64,000 bases of DNA. It comes from an uncultured Pseudomonadales bacterium (lineage in GTDB: Bacteria; Pseudomonadota; Gammaproteobacteria; Pseudomonadales; Pseudohongiellaceae). The stretch spans positions 1,094,881 to 1,158,880 of the forward strand of contig CAMYOK010000002.1 of assembly GCA_947259995.1 (NCBI GenBank), read 5' to 3'. Made by a program: the position numbers and the translations under genes. The notes beneath the pieces are model-generated. The model was not told the DNA's origin and ran no database searches. It saw nothing but the letters and a program-made list of their open reading frames with translations. Positions within the stretch are counted from its first letter, which is position 1, and each line of letters begins with the position of its first letter. Shown here in pieces: positions 8,576 through 21,039 of this stretch.

Positions 8576-9577
8576 CATTCGATGCTCCCAACGCCGACGC
8601 GCAAAGCGTCGCATATTGGGAATATCGTCGGTCTCATCCATAATTGCCTGGCCTAGAATCGTCTCGATAATGTCTTCCATCGTCAATAAACCTAGCCAAG
8701 TGCCATAGTCATCGTAGACCAAACACATATGTTGGTGCTCTTTGAGCAAACTTGTCAGCACGTTTTCAGCGCTTTCATTGTCTGTGATGACCTTCACCGG
8801 CTTCATCAATTCGCTGACCTGCTGGTCTGGCTCCGCCTCTACAAGGTCCGAGCGGAATACCACGCCATGAGGGTGACCTTCCTCGTCCAATACTGGGTAA
8901 CGGGAAAACTGGTCTTTCCTGGACAATTCAATCATCTCAGTGACCGTCGTGGTCGTCGACACATACTCGCACACCGTTCTCGGAGTCATGATGTCTCTAG
9001 CCTTGATATCGTGTAGATCGAGGATATTCGCGATGACACGTTGTTCATCGATATCGAGCTCATCGAGCTCTCGCCCAAGGCTCGTCATTGCCTTGATCTC
9101 TGAGCGAAGGTCGGGAGTCTGGTGTGTCTCCCCCATCCAGGAGGTAATGTGATCTGATAACCAGATAAACGGGCGTAGCATTAAGATCAGCAGAGTCAGT
9201 ACCGAAGGCAGGAATGGCGCAAAACTTCGCCAATATCGTGCACCAAGGGTTTTGGGAATGATCTCAGAGAAAATCAAGATCACCATGGTCATCACGGCCG
9301 AGGCAACGCCTAGATAGCCGTCACCAAACAATACGGTGACTTGTGCACCCACACCCGCCGCACCGCCTGTGTGCGCTATCGTGTTCAAGGTGAGAATAGC
9401 CGCCAAGGGCTGATCGATCTTATCCTTTAACTGCCTGAATACAGGGTAGCTAGGAGACTCGTCATTTTTCAACTGCGCCACATAGCTAGGTGTCACGCTC
9501 AAAAGCGCGGCCTCTAGAAGCGAACAAATAAAGGAGATGGAGACGGAAATTACTACAAATGCGATGAGCAAACTCAT
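8564..9577 (-). CDS. CNNM/CorC-type membrane protein (DUF21 + CBS pair)
   Basis: From the ATG at 9577 the protein is 337 residues. Its N-terminal half is a DUF21 (CNNM) transmembrane domain with about four hydrophobic segments, beginning MSLLIAFVVISVSISF and followed by SLLEAALLSVTP. A pair of CBS domains follows (roughly residues 190-310, including IMTPRTVCEYVSTTTTV and YDDYGTWLGLLTMEDIIE). Relatives transport or regulate Mg2+/Co2+ or other divalent cations. The frame extends to a TTG at 9616, but that would put 13 extra non-conserved residues ahead of the first membrane segment. It lacks the C-terminal transporter-associated domain of full-length CorC-type proteins. Confidence 0.85.
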   Translation of the reverse strand: MSLLIAFVVISVSISFICSLLEAALLSVTPSYVAQLKNDESPSYPVFRQLKDKIDQPLAAILTLNTIAHTGGAAGVGAQVTVLFGDGYLGVASAVMTMVILIFSEIIPKTLGARYWRSFAPFLPSVLTLLILMLRPFIWLSDHITSWMGETHQTPDLRSEIKAMTSLGRELDELDIDEQRVIANILDLHDIKARDIMTPRTVCEYVSTTTTVTEMIELSRKDQFSRYPVLDEEGHPHGVVFRSDLVEAEPDQQVSELMKPVKVITDNESAENVLTSLLKEHQHMCLVYDDYGTWLGLLTMEDIIETILGQAIMDETDDIPNMRRFARRRWEHRMKNM

Positions 9578-9688
9578 ACAGGGGGGTGAAGAGCTCCAGA
9601 AAACTAAGGAGGCCAATACTACACTATCGCCCGAGACCCCCTCAACCGCTTTGACTGAAGGCTTTGCAGCAGATCAAACAGCGAGCCG

Positions 9689-10516
9689 TTAGGCGATGAA
9701 CTCTACTATCTGCTCGAGCACAGAATCGGTTCGCAGAATCCTAAAATGCCCAGTGCCTTGGACCTCAACGAGGCGTGACTGCGGCCAGTTTAAGTGTACG
9801 TTACGTGACTGCTCGAACGGCAACACCTTGTCATCAATATCATGTAATATCAACGCCTTAGCAACATTAACCTGCTTCACAAAATCGCTGACATTAAAGC
9901 TAGAGACATCCACGTTCAAAGCTGCCAAACGTTGCAGTAGGCGCGCTTGTACCTTTTGTGAGACCCCGACACTTTCAGCCACATCGCTAATGCGCTCAGA
10001 GAAACGGTCTGGCGTCGTGATCAAGGCTAATTTATCTAAAGAGAGCCTTTGGTTGTGAAAAAGTGCATAGGTGACCGCCACTCCGCCAAAGGAATGGGAG
10101 ATACAGCGCTGCACCTGCAATTTTGTCAGCAAGTGACCCACCAGTTGCGCAAACTCTAAGGGATTGGTTTCGCCCTTACTGCTATACCCATGCGCGGGCG
10201 CATCGAAGGCATGCACGCGCAGCCCTTTACTTAGCAACTTCTCGATAAGATCGCTGAAGTTACCTGCCTGCCCCTCCCAACCATGGATCAGAAGAACAGC
10301 TGCACCGTCGCCCTCCCATTCGTAGGTGCGAATTTGAAAATCATTAAATGGGATATCGCACTGTTTGGCTTTTTCTAACACCACAAGCTCGTGATCCCGA
10401 AGCTTTATCAGCTGTGGATTTGCGAGTTTATCGTAGGCGATGTTGGTGAATGTTTCTGGGAAGACATGAGAGAGAGCTTTGATCAAGCGCCTCTTCTGCA
10501 AACGGATATTAAACAT
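9689..10516 (-). CDS. Alpha/beta hydrolase
   Basis: A 275-residue alpha/beta-hydrolase fold protein. The oxyanion-hole region is LLIHGWEG (about 75-82), the nucleophile elbow is SHSFGG with Ser142, the acid is probably Asp226 or Asp229 (LHDIDDKV), and the base is His257 (GTGHFRI). The elbow is SxSxG rather than the usual GxSxG. The substrate is unknown; esterase or thioesterase-like activity is possible. It is downstream of zur on the same strand, separated by 33 bases. Confidence 0.8.
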   Translation of the reverse strand: MFNIRLQKRRLIKALSHVFPETFTNIAYDKLANPQLIKLRDHELVVLEKAKQCDIPFNDFQIRTYEWEGDGAAVLLIHGWEGQAGNFSDLIEKLLSKGLRVHAFDAPAHGYSSKGETNPLEFAQLVGHLLTKLQVQRCISHSFGGVAVTYALFHNQRLSLDKLALITTPDRFSERISDVAESVGVSQKVQARLLQRLAALNVDVSSFNVSDFVKQVNVAKALILHDIDDKVLPFEQSRNVHLNWPQSRLVEVQGTGHFRILRTDSVLEQIVEFIA

Positions 10517-10549
10517 AAATGGCAGTCACTGAGAGTCTTCAAGTATTGA

Positions 10550-11041
10550 TTATTGCAACTGACAAGCACGGCAAGTGCCACTAATTTCGATTGTTTCAAT
10601 TTTTACTTTGAAGCCAATGCGCTTGGCATTGGTTTCAATACGGGTAGAGACAACGTCATCATCTAGCTCCGCCACCACACCACATTGGTCGCAAATTAAA
10701 AATTGGCCTTGATGAGAGCGTTCAGGAGCTGCACAGCCTATGTATGAGTTCATTGATTCCAGTTTATGCACAACCCCAACGTCCTCTAGAAATTCTAGCG
10801 TACGATAAACAGTAGTCGGTGCCGGGCGATCGTGTGTTAGTGCCAATTGCGCTAGCAGGTCATACGCTTTAACAGGTTGATGACTAGACCATAGTAATTC
10901 CAGAATGGTGCGTCGCAGAGGTGTGAATTTCTCACCTCGTTCAACACATAGTTTCTCTGCCCTGTGTATAGCATCGCTGACACAAGTGTTGTGATCATGG
11001 CTTGGGGCTTCGAAATCCTGTAGTACTATTTTTCTGGGCAT
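10550..11041 (-). CDS. zur: Fur-family zinc uptake regulator Zur
   Basis: A 163-residue Fur-family repressor. The winged helix spans about residues 35-95 with the recognition region PTTVYRTLEFL. The C-terminal structural zinc site is CDQC (117-120) with CRAC (157-160). The segment KLESMNSYIGC closely follows the Zur pattern KVESTNSYVLC of E. coli and lacks the HHDHLIC-type motif of true Fur, so Zur is preferred. It begins 12 bases after the glmS stop, so zinc-response regulation is probably co-transcribed with amino-sugar synthesis genes. An iron or peroxide role is less likely. Confidence 0.85.
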   Translation of the reverse strand: MPRKIVLQDFEAPSHDHNTCVSDAIHRAEKLCVERGEKFTPLRRTILELLWSSHQPVKAYDLLAQLALTHDRPAPTTVYRTLEFLEDVGVVHKLESMNSYIGCAAPERSHQGQFLICDQCGVVAELDDDVVSTRIETNAKRIGFKVKIETIEISGTCRACQLQ

Positions 11042-11053
11042 AGCTATAAACCT

Positions 11054-12889
11054 TTACTCCACTGTCACTGACTTCGCTAGGTTTCTCGGGTGGTCGACAT
11101 CGGTCCCTTTGAAAATTGCCACGTGATAAGAAAGCAATTGTAATGGGATCGTATAGACAATAGGAGCCAGAATATCTGGTATGGAAGGCACATTAACAAC
11201 ATTGCAGTTACTGTCATTTTCGAACCCTGCACTTTCATCAGCGAAAACAAAAAGTTTTCCACCGCGCGCGCTCACTTCTGCTAGATTACCGCGCAGTTTT
11301 CCGAGCAACTCATCGTTGGGTGCTACAGCAATAATGGGCATCTTATCATCGACTAAGGCTAATGGGCCGTGCTTTAACTCACCTGCGGGATAGGCTTCGG
11401 CGTGAATATAGGAGATCTCTTTAAGCTTCAAGGCCCCTTCTTTGGCTACTGGATATTGAATCCCTCGTCCAAGAAATAAGGCATGGTGTTTATCGATTAA
11501 ATTACGCGAAAGCTCTTTGATCTCATCATCAAGTTCGAGCGTCTTAGCGACTAAGTCAGACAGCTCATTCAATGCTTGAATATGTTTTTTCTCAACCTCT
11601 TCCGCCATGCCATTTCGACGCGCAACGACGAGTGTCATCAGCAATAGTGCACAAAGCTGTGTAGTAAACGCTTTAGTAGAAGCGACACCGATCTCGCGAC
11701 CCGCCGTAGTTAGTAAACAAAAGTCCGATTCTCGTACTAGCGAACTTGTCGCTACATTGCATATAGCTAAGCGGCCCACATAATTCAATTCTTTGGAATA
11801 GCGCAGTGCGGCCAAGGTATCGGCAGTTTCCCCGGATTGCGAGATCGTGACAAACAAGGTGCCTGGCTGCGCAATAATATTGCGATAACGATAGTCGCTT
11901 GCGATATCAACAGAGCAGGAGATCTTGGCAATATTTTCGAGCCAGTACTTCGTAATCATTGCCGCATGGAAACTCGTGCCACAGGCAACTATTTGTACGT
12001 TCTTTACTTGATCAAAGATCGCCTTAGCTTTTACACCAAAGGCTTCTTCTAGCACATGCGTATCGCTGACTCTGCCACTGAGTGTGTCACGGATTACTTT
12101 CGGCTGCTCGTAAATTTCTTTGAGCATGAAGTGGCCGAATTCGCCCTTCTCAACTTCAGCGACCTCGCTGGCGATATGAGTAGTAGGCCTAGTGACTTTT
12201 TTATCACCATTCCAAATTCTAATGTTTTTAAGCGTTAGCTCTGCAACATCGCCCTCTTCAAGGTAGATAAACCTATCGGTGACTTGCCCTAGAGCCAAGG
12301 CGTCCGACGCGATAAAATTTTCACCAATGCCCACACCAATGACTAAGGGGCTACCGCTGCGTGCCACAATAATTTTATTTGGTTCATTACGATAGATAAC
12401 GCAAAGGCCATAGGCGCCATGTAATTTTTTGATGGTTTCTTTTACAGCGTCTAAAAGATTATGGCCATTGTCTTTGCATTGTTGTTTGATTAGATGAACT
12501 ACCACTTCTGTATCGGTGTCCGAGTTGAAGTGATAACCATCCTTAATGAGTTGTTCACGCAATAACGCGTGGTTTTCGATAATGCCATTATGGACAAGAG
12601 CAATGTCGTCGTCAGATAGATGTGGGTGCGCGTTCTTCTCGCTCGGGACACCATGGGTAGCCCAACGCGTATGCGCAATGCCGATATGTCCTTCGAACTC
12701 GCGCTTGCTCATGGATTCTGCGAGTTTTTCGACTTTCCCTAAGGCTTTAATGCAATCAATGGAGTTGTCGTGCTTACTCAACAATGCCATACCGGCAGAG
12801 TCATAGCCTCGATACTCTAGACGCTTCAGGCCTTCAAGAAGAATACCGGATACATCCCTTTGCGCTACGGCGCCTACTATTCCACACAT
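11054..12889 (-). CDS. glmS: Glutamine--fructose-6-phosphate aminotransferase
   Basis: GlmS makes glucosamine-6-phosphate from fructose-6-phosphate and glutamine, the first committed step to UDP-GlcNAc. The N-terminal glutaminase domain starts MCGIVGAV, where the Cys after the initiator Met is the nucleophile; this fixes the start at 12889 (611 aa), with AGGAGA 6 bases upstream. The frame is open further upstream but those residues would bury the catalytic Cys. Two SIS isomerase domains follow (about 280-430 and 450-600), and the C-terminus ends HPRNLAKSVTVE as expected. It is 17 bases after glmU. Confidence 0.97.
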   Translation of the reverse strand: MCGIVGAVAQRDVSGILLEGLKRLEYRGYDSAGMALLSKHDNSIDCIKALGKVEKLAESMSKREFEGHIGIAHTRWATHGVPSEKNAHPHLSDDDIALVHNGIIENHALLREQLIKDGYHFNSDTDTEVVVHLIKQQCKDNGHNLLDAVKETIKKLHGAYGLCVIYRNEPNKIIVARSGSPLVIGVGIGENFIASDALALGQVTDRFIYLEEGDVAELTLKNIRIWNGDKKVTRPTTHIASEVAEVEKGEFGHFMLKEIYEQPKVIRDTLSGRVSDTHVLEEAFGVKAKAIFDQVKNVQIVACGTSFHAAMITKYWLENIAKISCSVDIASDYRYRNIIAQPGTLFVTISQSGETADTLAALRYSKELNYVGRLAICNVATSSLVRESDFCLLTTAGREIGVASTKAFTTQLCALLLMTLVVARRNGMAEEVEKKHIQALNELSDLVAKTLELDDEIKELSRNLIDKHHALFLGRGIQYPVAKEGALKLKEISYIHAEAYPAGELKHGPLALVDDKMPIIAVAPNDELLGKLRGNLAEVSARGGKLFVFADESAGFENDSNCNVVNVPSIPDILAPIVYTIPLQLLSYHVAIFKGTDVDHPRNLAKSVTVE

Positions 12890-12906
12890 ACTATTCTCCT
12901 GAGCCT

Positions 12907-14271
12907 TTATTTTTTCTCGGGCCGCTTCCAACCTTCAATATTGCGTTGGCGACCACGCGCAACAGCCAATTCGTTTTCACCTACGTCTTTAGTAAGCGTC
13001 GAGCCGGCACCTATTGATGCCCCTTTGCCAACCTCAACTGGTGCAACTATTGCTGTATTGGATCCAATAAACACACCGTCGTGGATGCGTGTTTGAAATT
13101 TATTAACACCATCGTAGTTGCAGAAAATTGTCCCGGCACCAATGTTGACGTTTTCGCCAACAATAGCATCGCCCACATAACTAAGGTGATTAACCTTAGA
13201 GCCTTGCCCTATATTCGCTTTTTTAGTTTCAACAAAGTTTCCAATTTTGGAACCATTATTTAAATGCGTGCCAGTTCTTAGCCTTGCGAAAGGTCCTATC
13301 GAACAGCTTTGGGCAATTGTGCTTTCTTCAATATGACTATTAGCAAAGATTTGCGTGTTATCCCCTATTACAGAATTTTTTATGAAGACGTTGGGGCCAA
13401 TTCGAACATTATTACCTAAGCTTACATTGCCTTCGAATATCGTATTAACATCAATTTCAACGTCTTTGCCACACTCAAGGTTGCCACGTATGTCTATACG
13501 GTTAGGATCAAACAGAGTGACTCCGGAATTCAATAATGCTGCTGATTTTCGGTATTGGTAGTGCCTTTCTAACTGCGCTAGTTGAGCTTTGTTATTCACA
13601 CCCAGGACTTCTAACTCATCGTCTACGGTTAGAGTTTGTACCGCGCAGTTATCCGCTACTGCCATGGCAATGATGTCTGTTAAGTAATATTCCCCTTGGG
13701 CATTCTTTGGGCTCAACGCTTCTAGCCATTTTGCTAATCTTTTTGCCGGTGCCGCAAGTATGCCGCTATTGGTTTCTTTTATCAGTTTTTGGCTGGCGTT
13801 CGCGTCTTTTTCTTCTACGATTGCCACGGCTTGTTGTTGATCATTGCGAATGATACGACCAAGCCCTGTTGCATCACTGCTATTCACAGTCAGCAATGCA
13901 AGAGAATCGGCATTACAAGCTTGCACTAAGTCCTTTAAGGTTTCTTGTTTAATCAGAGGCACGTCACCGTAAAGCACAAGTACGACGCTGTCTTGATCGA
14001 TGCCTGGAAGCGCTTGCGCTACCGCGTGACCGGTACCGAGCTGTTCGGCTTGCACGGCCCAGTTAATATTGTCAGCTTGAATTTGCTGCTGCACCTGTTC
14101 GCCACCAAAGCCAACCACCACATGAATCGCCTTCGCGTCGATATCTTGTGCCGATTGAATGACATGCGCTAAAAGTGCCTTACCGCCTATCTTATGCAAG
14201 ACTTTTGGAGTGCTTGAGTACATCCGTGTGCCTTTGCCAGCAGCTAGGATGACAACTTCTAGGGTGTTCAT
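12907..14271 (-). CDS. glmU: Bifunctional UDP-GlcNAc pyrophosphorylase / GlcN-1-P acetyltransferase
   Basis: GlmU acetylates glucosamine-1-phosphate and then uridylylates it to UDP-GlcNAc, the precursor of peptidoglycan and LPS. The N-terminal nucleotidyltransferase domain carries LAAGKGTRM (about residues 9-17), and the C-terminal half is a left-handed beta-helix of hexapeptide repeats (from about 250) ending near GWKRPEKK. Length is 454 aa, near the E. coli size. The RBS AGGAGCG lies 6 bases before the ATG. It is the first gene of glmU-glmS-zur-hydrolase; no GlmR (DeoR-type) regulator gene lies between glmU and glmS as in Pseudomonas. Confidence 0.97.
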   Translation of the reverse strand: MNTLEVVILAAGKGTRMYSSTPKVLHKIGGKALLAHVIQSAQDIDAKAIHVVVGFGGEQVQQQIQADNINWAVQAEQLGTGHAVAQALPGIDQDSVVLVLYGDVPLIKQETLKDLVQACNADSLALLTVNSSDATGLGRIIRNDQQQAVAIVEEKDANASQKLIKETNSGILAAPAKRLAKWLEALSPKNAQGEYYLTDIIAMAVADNCAVQTLTVDDELEVLGVNNKAQLAQLERHYQYRKSAALLNSGVTLFDPNRIDIRGNLECGKDVEIDVNTIFEGNVSLGNNVRIGPNVFIKNSVIGDNTQIFANSHIEESTIAQSCSIGPFARLRTGTHLNNGSKIGNFVETKKANIGQGSKVNHLSYVGDAIVGENVNIGAGTIFCNYDGVNKFQTRIHDGVFIGSNTAIVAPVEVGKGASIGAGSTLTKDVGENELAVARGRQRNIEGWKRPEKK

Positions 14272-14365
14272 TGGTTTCGCTCCTAGCGTCTATGGTCGTT
14301 TCTCTTAACTGACTGTAGTTTAACCGAGTTTGAGCTTTACTGGTGATTTGCTTTAATTCAGGCAT

Positions 14366-14395
14366 AAAAAAAGGGTAGCAAAAGCCACCCTTTTT
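14366..14395 (-). terminator. Rho-independent terminator of the atp operon
   Basis: On the minus strand the hairpin is GGGTGGC-TTTT-GCTACCC (one internal mismatch) followed by seven T residues, 20 bases past the atpC stop codon. Confidence 0.85.
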
Positions 14396-14414
14396 ATATC
14401 AACTAACGCGACGT

Positions 14415-14828
14415 TTATTTACGCAGTTGTCGCAACGCTCGTAGTTGGGCAGCCGCTTCCGCTAGTTGTGTCGCAGCACGTGAGTATTCGAATTCCGAAT
14501 CCTTATTCGCGATTGCGTCATTAGCATCTTCAATTGCTTGCAGTGCAGCTGCTTCATTGACATCGTCAGCACGCAATGCGGTATCAGCCAATACAGTGAC
14601 AATACCGCTTTGCACTTCAAGGAAACCGCCAGAGACGTAGTAGATTTGCTCGGAACCGTCTTGTAACACCACACGAACAGGCCCTGGGATCAAGGCTGTC
14701 AGTAGTGGCGCGTGACCTGGCGCAATACCCAAGTCACCCAATGTACCGGTTGCGACCAGAATCTCGACCAGTCCACTGAAGATGCTCTCTTCAGCGCTTA
14801 CGATGTCGCAGTGCATAGTCATAGCCAT
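14415..14828 (-). CDS. atpC: ATP synthase F1 epsilon subunit
   Basis: A 137-residue epsilon subunit: an N-terminal beta-sandwich ([31 protein letters not shown]) and a C-terminal helical hairpin (about 90-137) that inhibits ATP hydrolysis in bacterial enzymes. It is part of the central stalk of F1 and the last gene of the operon, just upstream of the terminator. Confidence 0.96.
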   Translation of the reverse strand: MAMTMHCDIVSAEESIFSGLVEILVATGTLGDLGIAPGHAPLLTALIPGPVRVVLQDGSEQIYYVSGGFLEVQSGIVTVLADTALRADDVNEAAALQAIEDANDAIANKDSEFEYSRAATQLAEAAAQLRALRQLRK

Positions 14829-14856
14829 TTCATAGCTCTCTTTTAGCGATTAACAA

Positions 14857-16266
<1,410 letters not shown>

Positions 16267-16340
16267 TTAAGGTCTAAATCCAATATCTTGGAAGAATTCT
16301 TTTCTACTAAATGTTTGCTTTCTAATTGCACTGCGCTGCG

Positions 16341-17201
16341 TTATACCGCTGCTGCACCACTTACAATTTCAGAAAGCTCCTGCGTAATTGATGCTTGTCG
16401 AGCCTTGTTGTAAATCAATCCAAGGTCTTCAATTATGTCGCCAGCGTTATCCGTGGCATTTTTCATGGCCATCATGCGAGCGGCTTGTTCACAAGCATTG
16501 TTTTCAACAACCGCTTGGTAAACTTGCGACTCGATATAACGCCCAAGCAATGCATCTAACAACTCTTGTGGCTCTGGTTCGTAGATGTAATCCCAGTGGT
16601 ACTTGAATGCTTTGTCTGTCGACGCTTCAAGTGGAAGCAGCTGAGTTACATTTGGCGACTGAATCATTGTGTTAACAAATTCGTTGCTAACGATATAGAG
16701 CTTGTCTATTTCGCCGCTTGCGAATTTATCCAACATCACTTTTACAGCACCGATAACGTCTTCTACTTTCGGGGCTTCACCAATACCGCGAATAGACGCT
16801 ACAACTTTACCGCCGTAGTTGTTGAAGAAAGAGGTCGCTTTCGCACCGATGGCGCAAAACTCTACACCAACGTTCTGTTTCTTCCACTCCGACATTGCCT
16901 TCACAGTCGCCTTAAAGGCGTTAATGTTTAGGCCACCACACAAACCTCGATCGGAAGATACAACGATGTATCCAACGTTCTTCACTTCACGCTCATTGAA
17001 ATAAACGTGGTGGTATTCGGGTGTTGCATTCGCCACATGGCCTATCACGTCACGAATACGTGTCGCGTAAGGCTTACCTAGCTCCATGCGATCCTGTGCT
17101 CTGCGCATCTTACTCGCAGCCACCATCTCCATTGCGCTGGTAATTTTCTGTGTATTCTTAATGCTGGAGATCTTTGTTCTAATCTCTTTGCCAACAGCCA
17201 T
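16341..17201 (-). CDS. atpG: ATP synthase F1 gamma subunit
   Basis: A 286-residue gamma subunit, the rotating central shaft. The conserved N-terminal helix ([20 protein letters not shown]), the central [11 protein letters not shown] motif and the C-terminal helix ending in [16 protein letters not shown] are all present. It is followed by an 86-base gap before atpD, the longest in the operon. Confidence 0.97.
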   Translation of the reverse strand: MAVGKEIRTKISSIKNTQKITSAMEMVAASKMRRAQDRMELGKPYATRIRDVIGHVANATPEYHHVYFNEREVKNVGYIVVSSDRGLCGGLNINAFKATVKAMSEWKKQNVGVEFCAIGAKATSFFNNYGGKVVASIRGIGEAPKVEDVIGAVKVMLDKFASGEIDKLYIVSNEFVNTMIQSPNVTQLLPLEASTDKAFKYHWDYIYEPEPQELLDALLGRYIESQVYQAVVENNACEQAARMMAMKNATDNAGDIIEDLGLIYNKARQASITQELSEIVSGAAAV

Positions 17202-17222
17202 ATCTCACCGTTTAAATATCAA

Positions 17223-18767
17223 TTACCAGGTCTGGGTAGACTTAAACTTCTCGATAGTCGCTTTCAATTGCGCTGCGATATCGTCGTTGAAATCACCTTT
17301 CTCGTTGATAGACGTTAGCATCGCAGCGTGTTCGCTGTTTGCGTACGAAAGTAGCGCTTTTTCAAATGCTACGATCTTGTCTAGCTCAACGTCTTTCAAG
17401 AAGCCTTCGTTAGCCGCGAACAATACAAGGCCCATCTCTGCCACAGAAAGTGGTGAGTACTGAGACTGTTTCATTAGCTCTGTAACACGTTGACCGTGCT
17501 CCAACTGGGCGCGAGTAGATTCGTCAAGGTCAGAGGCGAACTGAGCAAATGCTGCAAGTTCACGATACTGTGCCAAGGCAATACGAATACCACCACCCAA
17601 CTTCTTAATGATCTTAGTTTGTGCTGCACCACCTACACGCGATACAGACAGACCAGCGTTGATCGCAGGACGGATACCAGAGTTGAACAAGTCTGACTCT
17701 AGGAAGATCTGACCGTCTGTAATCGAAATCACGTTAGTCGGTACGAAAGCAGATACGTCACCGGCTTGTGTTTCAATGATTGGCAATGCAGTTAATGAAC
17801 CCGTTTTGCCTTTCACTTCACCGTTAGTGAATTTTTCTACGTATTCAGCGTTTACACGTGATGCACGCTCAAGTAGACGGGAGTGCAAATAGAATACGTC
17901 ACCAGGGTAGGCTTCACGACCAGGTGGACGACGGAGCAACAAGGAGATCTGACGGTAAGCCCAAGCTTGTTTAGTCAAATCATCATAGATGATCAATGCG
18001 TCTTCGCCGCGGTCACGGTAGTACTCACCCATCGAGCAGCCCGCGTATGGAGCGATAAACTGCATAGAGGCTGGGTCTGAGGCACTTGCCGCAACAACAA
18101 TGGTGTATTCCATTGCGCCGTGCTCTTCCAATTTGCGCACGACGTTAGCGATAGAGGATTGTTTCTGTCCGATAGCGACATAAACACACTTAACGTTTTT
18201 GCCTTTTTGGTTGATGATCGCGTCGACCGCAACGGCTGTTTTACCAACCTGACGGTCACCAATGATCAACTCACGCTGACCTCGACCAATCGGTACCATC
18301 GCATCGATTGCTTTCAAACCAGTTTGTACTGGTTGGTCAACGGATTGACGTGCAATTACGCCTGGCGCGACTTTCTCTACTGGAGAGCTTAGTTTTGCAT
18401 TAACTGCGCCTTTACCGTCGATTGGCTTACCGAGTGCGTCGACAACGCGACCTTCCAACTCAGGGCCAACAGGCACTTCAAGAATTCGTTTTGTGCAGCG
18501 AGCTGTTTGCCCTTCTGCTAAAGATTTGTAGTCACCAAGAACTACCGCGCCCACTGAATCTCGCTCTAGGTTCAACGCCATTCCGAAAATGCCGCCGTCG
18601 AATTCGATCATCTCACCATACATCACGTCAGCTAGGCCGTGGATGCGGATAATACCGTCCGAAACGCTGACGATCGTGCCTTCGTTTTTCGCTTGCACGG
18701 AAACATCGAGATTGTCGATACGCTGCTTAATGATTTCACTGATTTCTGATGGATTCAGTTGTTGCAT
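17223..18767 (-). CDS. atpA: ATP synthase F1 alpha subunit
   Basis: The 514-residue regulatory subunit binds non-catalytic nucleotide. The P-loop is GDRQVGKT (about 170-177) and the C-terminal region carries [17 protein letters not shown], with the conserved Arg that acts as arginine finger in the beta active site. Length and order (after atpH) are standard. Confidence 0.98.
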   Translation of the reverse strand: MQQLNPSEISEIIKQRIDNLDVSVQAKNEGTIVSVSDGIIRIHGLADVMYGEMIEFDGGIFGMALNLERDSVGAVVLGDYKSLAEGQTARCTKRILEVPVGPELEGRVVDALGKPIDGKGAVNAKLSSPVEKVAPGVIARQSVDQPVQTGLKAIDAMVPIGRGQRELIIGDRQVGKTAVAVDAIINQKGKNVKCVYVAIGQKQSSIANVVRKLEEHGAMEYTIVVAASASDPASMQFIAPYAGCSMGEYYRDRGEDALIIYDDLTKQAWAYRQISLLLRRPPGREAYPGDVFYLHSRLLERASRVNAEYVEKFTNGEVKGKTGSLTALPIIETQAGDVSAFVPTNVISITDGQIFLESDLFNSGIRPAINAGLSVSRVGGAAQTKIIKKLGGGIRIALAQYRELAAFAQFASDLDESTRAQLEHGQRVTELMKQSQYSPLSVAEMGLVLFAANEGFLKDVELDKIVAFEKALLSYANSEHAAMLTSINEKGDFNDDIAAQLKATIEKFKSTQTW

Positions 18768-18792
18768 GCTTTTTCCCTCATTCCCAGTTTTT

Positions 18793-19329
18793 CTAGGAAT
18801 TCATTGCTTCGGCTAATTTGGTCAATTTTCCCCGGACAGAGCTATCGATAACGGTATCGCCTGCGCGTATGACTGCGCCACCGATCAGATACTGATCAAC
18901 TCGCGTTTGCAAATTGATCTCTCTGTTCAAGCGAGTCTTGAGTGCCTGGGTAATTTTGTTCACAACTTCTTGGTTCAGTTCAAAAGCGGTAGACAACTCA
19001 ACATCGACTGTCTGCTCTTGATTCGCTTTCAACGCTTCAAATAGTTCAGAGATTTCTCCAACTAAAATGAGACGTTTGTTCTCAGCGAGTAAGTGAACTA
19101 GCTTATGCGCTTTTGGCGAAAGCTCGTCACCGCAAATCTGGATCAGCGTGTCTGCTTGTTGCTGTGCAGTAAGCGAAGGCGAGAGTAGAAATTTACTCAC
19201 CTGCTCACTCTTTGCCACGCTTGCCAGTAACTTTAGTGCCTGTGACCAGGCACTCAGTTCGTTCGCAGCCAAAGCAACTTCGAAAGTTGCCTTAGCATAC
19301 GGTCTGGCTAATGTAATTGACTCTGCCAT
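18793..19329 (-). CDS. atpH: ATP synthase F1 delta subunit
   Basis: A 178-residue delta (OSCP) subunit that joins F1 to the peripheral stalk. The N-terminal [12 protein letters not shown] and the C-terminal block around [20 protein letters not shown] are typical. It sits between atpF and atpA as expected. Confidence 0.96.
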   Translation of the reverse strand: MAESITLARPYAKATFEVALAANELSAWSQALKLLASVAKSEQVSKFLLSPSLTAQQQADTLIQICGDELSPKAHKLVHLLAENKRLILVGEISELFEALKANQEQTVDVELSTAFELNQEVVNKITQALKTRLNREINLQTRVDQYLIGGAVIRAGDTVIDSSVRGKLTKLAEAMNS

Positions 19330-19342
19330 TTACTTATCGCCT

Positions 19343-19813
19343 TTATAGCTCAGATGCGAGCTTCTTCATTAGCTCTTCGTTAGCCGCCTGATCGATCGAG
19401 GATTCCAAAATCTTCTCAGCGCCAGCTACAGCTATAGCCGCTACTTGTGCGCGAAGATCTTCTTTCGCTCTTTGTAGCTCCATTTCTATTTCAGCTTTAG
19501 CACCAGAGATTAATCGTTGGCCTTCTTCACGAGCTTTGTCTTTCGCCTCTTCGACGATTTGACTAGCGCGCTTGTTAGCTTGTTCGATTAACTCAGCACC
19601 ATGCTGTTTGGCTTCACGCAATTCTTCTGCCGCTTTGTTTTGCGCAAGATTTAAATCACGTTGTGCTCGATCAGCTGCTTCGAGTCCGTCTGCGATTTTC
19701 TTCTGGCGCTCTTCCAATATGGCAGTGATCGGAGGCCAGACATATTTCATGCAAAACCAGACGAATACGAAGAATGCAATCGATTGTCCGATTATGGTTG
19801 CGTTGAGATTCAT
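19343..19813 (-). CDS. atpF: ATP synthase Fo b subunit
   Basis: The 156-residue b subunit forms the peripheral stalk. One N-terminal membrane segment (about residues 6-26, [20 protein letters not shown]) is followed by a long charged helix, about 30-140, that dimerises as a coiled coil. Length equals the E. coli protein. Confidence 0.96.
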   Translation of the reverse strand: MNLNATIIGQSIAFFVFVWFCMKYVWPPITAILEERQKKIADGLEAADRAQRDLNLAQNKAAEELREAKQHGAELIEQANKRASQIVEEAKDKAREEGQRLISGAKAEIEMELQRAKEDLRAQVAAIAVAGAEKILESSIDQAANEELMKKLASEL

Positions 19814-19879
19814 GCAGGTACCTCAAAATAAATAGTGTCGTTAACTTTAAAAGTTAACTGCCCGACTATCGGTTCGATC

Positions 19880-20122
19880 TTAAACGAATGGGTTCGCGAA
19901 AATGAACAGGAACGCCATACCAACACCAATGATGGAGATAACGTCCACGAAAGCTGCAACCAAGAAGAACTGTGTTTGCAGTTTAGGGGCCAATTCTGGC
20001 TGACGTGCTGAGCTTTCAATCAGTTTGCCACCTAGGTTACCGAACGCTACAGCGGTGCCAGCACCACAGATGCCGAAAATGATGGCAGCAGCGATCAAAG
20101 AAAAAGCCTGTACAGTTTCCAT
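19880..20122 (-). CDS. atpE: ATP synthase Fo c subunit
   Basis: An 80-residue hairpin of two membrane helices that forms the rotor ring. The ion-binding carboxylate is Asp60 (AAFVDVISII). The set of residues needed for sodium binding is not evident, so the enzyme is probably proton-driven. The ATG at 20122 is preferred because a GGAG site sits 6 bases upstream; the frame's further TTG at 20134 overlaps that site. Confidence 0.97.
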   Translation of the reverse strand: METVQAFSLIAAAIIFGICGAGTAVAFGNLGGKLIESSARQPELAPKLQTQFFLVAAFVDVISIIGVGMAFLFIFANPFV

Positions 20123-20168
20123 TTTTATCTCCAAGTTTTACAAAGGGTCACAGTTGTGATTAAAGGGT

Positions 20169-21017
<849 letters not shown>

Positions 21018-21039
21018 TTAGTCTTTTGAATTCACTGTG

